Assembly (NCBI RefSeq): GCF_016811105.1
Contig: NZ_JAFBGM010000001.1
Location: forward strand, 2,546,126-2,610,125
Length of the DNA stretch: 64,000 nt
Direction: 5' to 3'
Source: Aurantibacter crassamenti
GTDB lineage: Bacteria; Bacteroidota; Bacteroidia; Flavobacteriales; Flavobacteriaceae
This document shows positions 32,785 to 39,482 of the stretch, piece after piece. Both the position numbers and the translations under genes were made by a program. The notes beneath the pieces are model-generated. The model ran no database searches. It saw only the letters and a program-made list of their open reading frames with translations, and had not been told where the DNA came from. Numbering within the stretch: position 1 is the stretch's first letter; every line of letters starts with the position of its first letter.

Positions 32785-33054
32785 ATGAGAACGACCATAA
32801 TAGTTCAAAATTTAAAGTGTGGGGGATGTGCAAAAACTATTACATCTAAATTGGTAGAATTAAATTCGATTTCTGATGTAGAGGTTAATTTTGATTTTTC
32901 CTCCGTATCTTTTCATTGTATCGATGTTAATGATGCTATATTGGCTAAAGAGAAATTACAGGCTATTGGTTATCCGTCCATAGATGCTAAAAATACTGTT
33001 GTATCAAAAGCTAAATCATATGTAAGTTGTGCAACCGGTAAAATTTCAAAGTAA
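32785..33054 (+). CDS. HMA-domain protein (metal or thiol carrier)
   Basis: An 89-residue protein of the heavy-metal-associated fold: NLKCGGCAKTI with CxxC at the N-terminus, then the beta-alpha-beta pattern to LQAIGYPS. An unusual C-terminal extension (KSYVSCATGKIS) carries a third Cys. Copper chaperones of this type deliver metal to P-type ATPases, but no ATPase is nearby, so a copper or persulfide role is open. Its TAA stop overlaps the next ATG by one base. Confidence 0.82.
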   Translation: MRTTIIVQNLKCGGCAKTITSKLVELNSISDVEVNFDFSSVSFHCIDVNDAILAKEKLQAIGYPSIDAKNTVVSKAKSYVSCATGKISK

Positions 33055-34049
33055 TGAAGAATCTTATATTAGTGGCAGTGTTGCTGATTTTCGCAGGTTG
33101 TAAAGATGCTAAACAATCGGAATCCAAACCAATTGAAGATTCAACTACGGTTGAGACAGGACTTGCCAGTCAACAACATCTAGGAAAAAAGATTATTGAG
33201 ACAGAATGTTATATGTGTCATAATCCGAAAGCATCTGAGTCTAGTATGATAGCACCACCCATGATTGCGATTAAAAAGTTTTATAAAAATTCTAGCACTA
33301 CAAAAGAAGAATTTACTGATGCTATTATGTTGTGGATAGATGATCCGGAAGCACCTTCGAAAATGCCTATGGCGCAAGAGAAGTTTGGTAAGATGCCGTA
33401 TTTGCCTTATTCAGAGGAAACCGTAAAGTTGATTGCGGAGTATATGTATGATTATGAAATTGAAAAGCCTAAATGGTTTGATGCTCATTATGCTAAAGAG
33501 CATGGTAATGGGGCAGAGGAACTTGATTATAAAGAAATAGAAAATTCTGAAATTGATAATACTGATATAGGACTTGGCTATGCACAAGCGACTAAAGCTA
33601 TTTTGGGTAAAAACCTTATGAAGGCTATTAATGAAAATGGAACTGTAACGGCTATTGAGTTTTGCAATACTAAAGCGATGAAGTTGACTGATAGTATGTC
33701 GGTAATGAAAAACGCAATAATAAAAAGAGTGTCTGATAAACCACGGAATCCGCAAAATATGGCAAATAATGAAGAGCTTGGGTATATTAATTATTTTAAA
33801 AAGGCAGTTGCCTCAGGCATTGAAATTAAACCTATTGTGCAATCTGTAGATGATGAAATTAATTTCTATTACCCAATCACTACAAATTCTATGTGTTTGC
33901 AATGCCATGGAAATCCAAATGAACAAGTTGAATTCGAAACTCTTGAAACGCTAAAAAACTTATACCCATCAGATAAAGCGTTGGGTTATAATGTAAATGA
34001 AGTACGTGGTATATGGGCGATAAATTTTGATGAAGATAATAGCAAATAA
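33054..34049 (+). CDS. Dihaem c-type lipoprotein with DUF3365
   Basis: A 331-residue exported lipoprotein (lipobox IFAGCKD, Cys 16). The N-terminal half is a cytochrome c-like domain with haem motif CYMCH (about residue 53); a Met ligand is likely later in KMPYLPY. The C-terminal half resembles DUF3365 (Tll0287-like) with a second haem motif CLQCH. It should sit on the periplasmic side and carry electrons or sense redox or gas ligands. It is coupled translationally to the HMA gene. A link to the quinone oxidoreductase downstream is inferred from position. Confidence 0.82.
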   Translation: MKNLILVAVLLIFAGCKDAKQSESKPIEDSTTVETGLASQQHLGKKIIETECYMCHNPKASESSMIAPPMIAIKKFYKNSSTTKEEFTDAIMLWIDDPEAPSKMPMAQEKFGKMPYLPYSEETVKLIAEYMYDYEIEKPKWFDAHYAKEHGNGAEELDYKEIENSEIDNTDIGLGYAQATKAILGKNLMKAINENGTVTAIEFCNTKAMKLTDSMSVMKNAIIKRVSDKPRNPQNMANNEELGYINYFKKAVASGIEIKPIVQSVDDEINFYYPITTNSMCLQCHGNPNEQVEFETLETLKNLYPSDKALGYNVNEVRGIWAINFDEDNSK

Positions 34050-34166
34050 TTTAAAGCAGTTTAAACGTATTGAGTTATAAAGTTCCACTTCTCTATTTTA
34101 CTTTATTAGATATTCTAAAAGTTTAGGAGGTCAAATTTTCTGTATACCTCAATTTTATCAATTTGT

Positions 34167-34180
34167 GTAACAAAGGTTAC
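34167..34180 (+). promoter_or_regulatory. GTAAC-N4-GTTAC operator and promoter of sqr
   Basis: GTAACAAAGGTTAC. TATATTTA (34203-34210, five of six -7 positions) begins 29.5 bp from the centre, about 21 nt of leader before ATG 34236. Confidence 0.78.
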
Positions 34181-34235
34181 ATAAATATGTGTTTAAGGTA
34201 GTTATATTTATGAAATTGATAAAAATATTGTTAAA

Positions 34236-35546
34236 ATGAGTTCACATCATCAAATACTAATTATTGGAGGAGGAACAGCAGGTATTATGGTTGCTGCCCA
34301 ATTGTTAAAACAGAAAAATACACAAGACGTTGCAATTATTGAACCAGCTGATACGCATTACTATCAACCAGCTTGGACGTTAGTAGGAGCTGGAACATAT
34401 GATTTTAATAAAACAGCAAGACCTATGTCTTCAGTTATGCCTAAAGGTGTGACTTGGATAAAAGATAAGGCGACAGGGTTTAACCCAGAGAATAATCTGG
34501 TTAGTACAGCTAATAATGATGATATTTCTTATGACTATTTAGTAGTAGCACCTGGATTGGTATATGATTTTAGTTTAATGCCTGGTTTAGGGGAAGCTAT
34601 GGATAAAGGAGTGGTTTGTAGTAATTATACCAATCCTAACCACACATGGAATGTAATAAAAAATTTTAAAGGCGGAACAGCTTTGTTTACACAACCTACT
34701 ACTCCAATTAAATGTGGTGGCGCTCCACAAAAAATAATGTATTTGGCTGAAAATCATTTCCGTAAAAAGGGAATAGATAATAAAACGGATATTGTTTTTG
34801 CAACGGGAGGTACGGTAATTTTTGGCGTAAAGAAAATTGCTAAAACCTTAATGGAAGTGGTTGATAGAAAAAATATTAATCTTCGTTTTCATCATAAATT
34901 GGTAGCCGTTGATGGTGATAAACAAATTGCGTGGTATGAAATGGGTAAAGAAATTACCGCCGGAGGTTGTGTTGTTATTTCTAGTGACCATGCCAATGAT
35001 TTAAAGCTAGATGAATCGTTTCAATACAATTATAAAGATGTTAAAATAACAAGAGATGGCAACCGATATGGCATTCATTATGATATGCTACATACAGCAC
35101 CTCCATCTGTAGCGCCGAAGTTTGTTAAAGAATCCAGTTTAGTTAATGATGCTGGTTGGGTAGATGTAAATCATCAAACCATGCAACATAACAAGTATAG
35201 AAACATTTTCAGTTTAGGTGATGTAGCAGCATTGCCTACTGCAAAAACTGGAGCTGCCATTCGTAAGCAAGTACCTATTGTTGTGGATAACCTTGATTTG
35301 TTAATTAAACATAATAAGCTAGGCACTAAAGAATATAACGGATATTCTTCTTGTCCCTTGGTTACAGATTATGGAAAAATGGTATTGGCGGAGTTCGACT
35401 ATAAAAATAATTTCACACCTGATCCAAAATTGAAACGGATGTTTATTTCCGATTCTTCAAAAGAACATTGGAGACTATGGATGTTAAAGAAATATGGCCT
35501 TCCTTATTTGTACTGGAATAAAATGATGAAGGGTGATAATGTATAG
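34236..35546 (+). CDS. sqr: Type II sulfide:quinone oxidoreductase
   Basis: A 436-residue flavoprotein. The FAD motif is ILIIGGGTAGIMVAAQ. Three Cys are at 128 (GVVCSN), 160 (PIKCGGAPQKIMYLAE) and 373 (YSSCPLVTDYGKMVLAEFDY). The last two contexts are those of the mitochondrial SQOR active-site pair, and KTGAAIRKQVPIVV is also conserved. It oxidises H2S to a persulfide or polysulfide and reduces the quinone pool at the inner membrane. It supplies the substrate for the two dioxygenase-rhodanese fusions and is the functional centre of this island. Confidence 0.93.
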   Translation: MSSHHQILIIGGGTAGIMVAAQLLKQKNTQDVAIIEPADTHYYQPAWTLVGAGTYDFNKTARPMSSVMPKGVTWIKDKATGFNPENNLVSTANNDDISYDYLVVAPGLVYDFSLMPGLGEAMDKGVVCSNYTNPNHTWNVIKNFKGGTALFTQPTTPIKCGGAPQKIMYLAENHFRKKGIDNKTDIVFATGGTVIFGVKKIAKTLMEVVDRKNINLRFHHKLVAVDGDKQIAWYEMGKEITAGGCVVISSDHANDLKLDESFQYNYKDVKITRDGNRYGIHYDMLHTAPPSVAPKFVKESSLVNDAGWVDVNHQTMQHNKYRNIFSLGDVAALPTAKTGAAIRKQVPIVVDNLDLLIKHNKLGTKEYNGYSSCPLVTDYGKMVLAEFDYKNNFTPDPKLKRMFISDSSKEHWRLWMLKKYGLPYLYWNKMMKGDNV

Positions 35547-35566
35547 TAATCTTAAATAATATAAAA

Positions 35567-35701
35567 ATGATTTCTAAATTAATTTTACCACTAGTTGCTT
35601 GGGATTTGGGTATTTGGTTGATTGTTCTTTTTGCTGTTGTTTGTGTTTTGTTGGTAGTCGCAGTGCTTTCAATGATGTCTAATGGAAAGAAAAAAGAATA
35701 G
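35567..35701 (+). CDS. Small membrane protein (44 aa)
   Basis: An ATG frame of 44 codons (MISKLILPLVAWDLGIW...) with one long hydrophobic helix (about residues 5-36) and a Lys-rich end (SNGKKKE). It starts 20 bases after the sqr stop and lies before a clear new promoter, so it should be on the sqr transcript. Such small helices often assist a membrane enzyme; the link to sqr is inferred. I recognise no family. Confidence 0.5.
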   Translation: MISKLILPLVAWDLGIWLIVLFAVVCVLLVVAVLSMMSNGKKKE

Positions 35702-35712
35702 TTGAATAATCA

Positions 35713-35740
35713 TTGTCAAACGAACTTAACGGTATTTTTG
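35713..35740 (+). promoter_or_regulatory. sigma-A type promoter of the methyltransferase gene
   Basis: TTG (35713-35715), a 17-bp spacer and TATTTTTG (35733-35740) match the Bacteroidetes -33/-7 consensus. No GTAAC palindrome is present, so this gene seems to be outside the sulfide regulon. Confidence 0.6.
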
Positions 35741-35761
35741 TTAATGTAAATTTATAATCTC

Positions 35762-36355
35762 ATGATAGATTTTTGGAATGAGCGTTATGACAACGAAAGA
35801 TATGCCTATGGACAAGCACCTAATGAATTTTTTAAACAACAACTAGAGAAATTAAACTTAGGTTCTATTTTATTGCCTGCCGAAGGCGAAGGTAGAAATG
35901 CCGTCTATGCACTATCTAAAGGCTGGGAAGTATTGGCTTTCGACTTTAGCGAATCTGCAATGATTAAAGCTAAAAAACTAGCTGCTACTTATCATTTGAA
36001 CTTGGATTATCAAATAATTGACGCTCTTAAGTTTAATACTGCTAAGAAGTTTGATGTAATCGCCTTCTGTTATGCGCATTTTCCGTCAGCTATTAGAAAG
36101 AAAGCAAACCAACATCTTTTAAAATCATTAAAACCAAACGGACATATCATTTTTGAGGCATTCTCTAAAAATCAACTAGGAAAATCTTCTGGTGGACCTA
36201 AAAATATTGACATGCTCTATGCAATTGATGAAATTGAAAATGAGTTTAATGGAATTAATTTTGAAATTTTAGAAGAAAAGGAAATAGAATTGAACGAAGG
36301 AATTTACCATATTGGTGATGCTTCGGTTATTCGTTTTACCGGCACTAAAATATAA
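35762..36355 (+). CDS. Class I SAM-dependent methyltransferase
   Basis: A 197-residue methyltransferase of the TehB/thiopurine type: FWNERYDNERYAYGQAPNEF at the start, motif I LLPAEGEGRNAVYAL, then FDFSESAM and FDVIAFCYAHFP. Such enzymes methylate small anions or thiols (tellurite, selenite, thiopurines), so a role in thiol or chalcogen detoxification next to the sulfide genes would fit, but it has its own promoter. A palindromic terminator follows the stop. Confidence 0.82.
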   Translation: MIDFWNERYDNERYAYGQAPNEFFKQQLEKLNLGSILLPAEGEGRNAVYALSKGWEVLAFDFSESAMIKAKKLAATYHLNLDYQIIDALKFNTAKKFDVIAFCYAHFPSAIRKKANQHLLKSLKPNGHIIFEAFSKNQLGKSSGGPKNIDMLYAIDEIENEFNGINFEILEEKEIELNEGIYHIGDASVIRFTGTKI

Positions 36356-36382
36356 AAAAGGACCAAATTTGGTCCCTTTTTT
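36354..36382. terminator. Intrinsic terminator after the methyltransferase
   Basis: GGACCAAA (36360-36367) and TTTGGTCC (36368-36375) form a perfect stem flanked by A6 and T6. It can act in both directions and also ends the TonB receptor remnant on the minus strand. Confidence 0.85.
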
Positions 36383-36394
36383 ATAGCTCATATA

Positions 36395-36793
36395 TTAAAA
36401 TTCATATTGAACAAAAACCGATAGATTTCTTCCTGGATCATTGATGGGTTCCGTTCCAAATTCTGCCTGATTATTAAATGCGAAATTAAGGTGATTACTC
36501 TATGTTGTATCAAAAACATTTAATGCAGCAACACTTAAGGTTAGGTTCTTCATTGGTATTACACCTAAACGTAAATCAATTATTTCATAACCTGCTGTAA
36601 CCTGATCACCAAAAGAATACGCAATATTATCTAGCTCGGCAGTCAGACTATATTCTGCATTTATCCAAAATTTCTCTTTTTCAACAACCTCAAATCCTTT
36701 AAACAGTACATTATATGGTGGTTTAATGGGTGGGTTGCTATTCAATATATTTGTAAAAACTTCTAAAAAATGAGCTGAATTTACTTTTAATTT
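36395..36793 (-). pseudogene. 3' remnant of a TonB-dependent receptor
   Basis: On the minus strand about 130 codons match the C-terminal barrel of a TonB receptor: KFWINAEYSLTAEL, GYEIIDLRLGV, LSVAALNVFDTT, then an in-frame TAG at 36500-36502, then in the same frame SNHLNFAF...PINDPGRNLSVFVQYEF and a stop at 36396. The final Phe is typical of outer-membrane barrels. No start or plug domain exists upstream (in-frame stop at 36794-36796). The gene was cut by a deletion and has since gained a stop codon. Confidence 0.8.
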
Positions 36794-36805
36794 TCAGCTG
36801 ATGGC

Positions 36806-36842
36806 AAAAGGCACTCTTTATAAAAGGGTGCTTTTCTTTTTT
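36806..36842 (+). terminator. Intrinsic terminator before the RND operon
   Basis: GCACTCTTT (36811-36819) pairs with AAAGGGTGC (36823-36831, one wobble pair), preceded by AAAAG and followed by a T-rich tract. It may be left over from the gene order before the deletion. Confidence 0.6.
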
Positions 36843-36875
36843 TCATGAATTTTAATTATAAAGAAATTTTCATAG

Positions 36876-36889
36876 GTAACATTAGTTAC
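36876..36889 (+). promoter_or_regulatory. GTAAC-N4-GTTAC operator and promoter of the RND operon
   Basis: GTAACATTAGTTAC. TAATTTTG (36912-36919), a perfect -7 element, begins 29.5 bp from the centre. It brings the efflux operon into the sulfide regulon. Confidence 0.78.
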
Positions 36890-36929
36890 TGTACAGCCTC
36901 TTTTACCACCCTAATTTTGTACTAAATAA

Positions 36930-38243
36930 ATGAATACGATGAAGTATAAATTAGGATTGGTATTGTTATTGGTCTTTTATTCTGGATTTGCACAGCAAAC
37001 TAAGTCAATTACAAAAGATGAAGTTCTAGCTAAAGTTAAGGAACAGAATAACACGTTAAAAATGGCACAGCAGGATGTATTGTCCGCCAAGGGTGATTAC
37101 AAACAGACCAATGCCATTTTGTTACCCAATATAAGCGTTTCTCATACTGGTATAGCTACCACGAACCCCTTAATGGCTTTTGGATCCAAACTGAATCAGG
37201 AAATTTTGACTGCCGCAGATTTTAACCCAGATTTGTTAAATGACCCACGTCAAATAGAAGATTATGCAACTCGTGTAGAAGTGCAACAACCATTAATAAA
37301 CTTCGATGGCATCTATCTGCGAAAAGCTGCAAAAGCTAAATTGACAGCCACTGAACTGCAATCTGAAAGAACAGAAGATTATCTATCTCTTGAAGTTGAA
37401 AAAGCCTATATGCAATTACAACTCGCCTATAAAACGGTGAAGGTTTTAGAAAAAGCCCAAGAAACAGCTTTAGAAAATAAGCGTATAGCTGACAATAGCT
37501 ACAAACAAGGCTACCTACAAAAATCTGATGTTCTTTCTGTAGAAGTGCGAGTTACAGAAATAGAGAATCAACTGCAATACGCAAAAAGTAATATTCTAAA
37601 TGCCAGCAACTACCTATCTGTTTTAATGAATGCTGATGAAAATGAAATTTTAAAACCTTCAGATTCATTAGCTATCACTAATGATGCGACTGCAACGGTT
37701 GTAAACTTATCTGAAAACAGAAAAGATATTTTAGCCATGAATTCGGCTACCGAAGCATATAGACAAATGCACAAGGCAGACCAAATGGCTTTCTTACCAA
37801 GATTAAATGCCTTTGGCACTTATGAGTTACATGACGATGAAATTTTTCAAGGTCAAGCCCAAGGATATTTATTTGGCGCAGAACTAAAATGGAACCTTTT
37901 TGAAGGAAGTAAGCGTTTTGGGAAATCTCAAAAGAGTAAGGCTGAATATGACAAATCTAAACTACAATTAGAACAGTATAAATCTGAAAGCCAATTAGAA
38001 CTTAACAAAGCTAAAAGAGGTTATGAAGATGCTAAAAACAAATTAAAGCTTACAAAACTGGCACTAGAACAATCTGAAGAATCATTACGTATACGCACCA
38101 ATAGGTTCAAGCAAGGTTTAGAAAAAACTACAGATTTACTAATGTCCGAAACGCAATACTCTCAAAAGCAATTAGAATATTACGCAACAATTTTTCAACA
38201 TAATTACGCCTTGGCGTATGTACAATTTCTAACGAAAGAATAG
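36930..38243 (+). CDS. TolC-family outer-membrane efflux protein
   Basis: A 437-residue OEP-family channel with a Sec signal peptide (LGLVLLLVFYSGFAQQ). Two repeats of long amphipathic helices (for example VEKAYMQLQLAYKTVKVLEKAQETA) alternate with strands. ATG 36930 lies about six bases after the predicted transcription start; ATG 36939 (MKYKLG) is an equally good start. It is the first gene of the tolC-adaptor-pump operon. Confidence 0.9.
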   Translation: MNTMKYKLGLVLLLVFYSGFAQQTKSITKDEVLAKVKEQNNTLKMAQQDVLSAKGDYKQTNAILLPNISVSHTGIATTNPLMAFGSKLNQEILTAADFNPDLLNDPRQIEDYATRVEVQQPLINFDGIYLRKAAKAKLTATELQSERTEDYLSLEVEKAYMQLQLAYKTVKVLEKAQETALENKRIADNSYKQGYLQKSDVLSVEVRVTEIENQLQYAKSNILNASNYLSVLMNADENEILKPSDSLAITNDATATVVNLSENRKDILAMNSATEAYRQMHKADQMAFLPRLNAFGTYELHDDEIFQGQAQGYLFGAELKWNLFEGSKRFGKSQKSKAEYDKSKLQLEQYKSESQLELNKAKRGYEDAKNKLKLTKLALEQSEESLRIRTNRFKQGLEKTTDLLMSETQYSQKQLEYYATIFQHNYALAYVQFLTKE

Positions 38244-38275
38244 CATAAATCCATTACTTAATACCAAGCATAAAG

Positions 38276-39358
38276 ATGAAAAATAAAAAATATATAATCT
38301 CGGCAATTTTAGGAGCAACGATCCTAATCTCTAGTTGTGGAAGCGAAGATAAAAAAGCTGTAGTTGATAATTCGCCAGCTATAGCCGTTCAAATAAAAAC
38401 TGTTTCTGAAGATAGTAGTAGTCCATTTTTAACCGTAAGTGGAAAAATTGAAGCCGCTAAAAGTGCAAATATCAGTACCCGTATGATGGGTTATGTAGAT
38501 AAAATATATGTTAATGTTGGCGATAAGGTACGTGACGGTCAATTACTAATGAGTGTTAACAATGCAGATGTCTCGGCTCAATTAGCACAGGTAAATGCAG
38601 GAATCACTGAGGCTGAAGCTGCTTTTACCAATGCCGAAAAGGACTTTAATAGATTCTCAACTTTATTTAAAGAAAACAGTGCTTCACAGAAAGAGCTTGA
38701 TGATATCACAGCCAATTATAACATGGCTAAGGCACGCTTAGAGTCTGCTAAACAAATGAGAAACGGTGTAAATGCACAAATGGGTTATGCGAATATTCGT
38801 GCTCCTTTTAATGGTGTAGTCACCAATAAATTCATTAGTGCAGGTGATATGGCAAACCCAGGTATGCCTTTGCTAGAAGTAGAATCTCCAGGTAAATATC
38901 AAGTTTTGGCAATGGTTCCGGAATCTGAAATTCTTGCTGTTAAAAATGACACTGAGGTTACCGTACAGGTAAAAGCTTTAAATGAGAATGTAAAAGGTAA
39001 GGTAACAGAAGTGAGTACTTCTTCTAAAAATACAGGAGGTCAATATTTGGTAAAGGTAATACTAGACAAAACCGATGCTCAGATTTTATCTGGTATGTAC
39101 GCAACCGTACAATTTCCTGTAGCAAGAAAAACAACAAGTTCTGCCGTAATGATACCTGTAGAAGCCATTGTGAAGAATGGTCAATTATCCGGAATTTATA
39201 CCGTGAGCCAAAGCAACACAGCCTTATTACGTTGGTTGCGATTGGGAAGAACTTTTGGTGATCAAGTAGAAGTATTATCAGGATTATCTGCAGATGAACA
39301 ATATATAGTTTCTGCAGAAGGAAAATTATTTAACGGAGCAAAAATCTCCAATCAATAA
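38276..39358 (+). CDS. RND efflux periplasmic adaptor lipoprotein
   Basis: A 360-residue membrane-fusion protein with lipobox ILISSCGS (Cys 21). It has a lipoyl half (VDKIYVNVGDKVRDGQLL), a helical hairpin (about 95-170), a second lipoyl half (ANIRAPFNGVVTNKFISAGD), then beta-barrel and membrane-proximal domains. It joins the RND pump to the TolC protein. It follows the channel gene by 32 bases. Confidence 0.92.
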   Translation: MKNKKYIISAILGATILISSCGSEDKKAVVDNSPAIAVQIKTVSEDSSSPFLTVSGKIEAAKSANISTRMMGYVDKIYVNVGDKVRDGQLLMSVNNADVSAQLAQVNAGITEAEAAFTNAEKDFNRFSTLFKENSASQKELDDITANYNMAKARLESAKQMRNGVNAQMGYANIRAPFNGVVTNKFISAGDMANPGMPLLEVESPGKYQVLAMVPESEILAVKNDTEVTVQVKALNENVKGKVTEVSTSSKNTGGQYLVKVILDKTDAQILSGMYATVQFPVARKTTSSAVMIPVEAIVKNGQLSGIYTVSQSNTALLRWLRLGRTFGDQVEVLSGLSADEQYIVSAEGKLFNGAKISNQ

Positions 39359-39362
39359 ACGA

Positions 39363-39458
39363 GTCTGGGTTAGGGATTGAAGCGGTTACCCCACAGGCAC
39401 TTTTTGTGCCGAGGAGTATGAGCGGAAAGCCCGACCACCTGCCCCCCAGCAGGTGGTA
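39363..39458 (+). repeat. GC-rich structured intergenic element
   Basis: The 124-bp gap between adaptor and pump is far richer in G+C than its surroundings. It has the hairpin GGCAC-T5-GTGCC (39396-39410) and a strong 8-bp hairpin CCACCTGC (39435-39442) with GCAGGTGG (39449-39456), plus GGGATTGAAGCGG (39373-39385) and GCGGAAAGCCCGA (39422-39434). It does not encode protein. I recall similar GGGATTGAAGC...GCGGAAAGCCCGA elements in intergenic regions of other Flavobacteriaceae, but this is unverified; only one copy was seen in this window. Confidence 0.6.
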
Positions 39459-39482
39459 ACACACTAATAAAATATAGAAATA

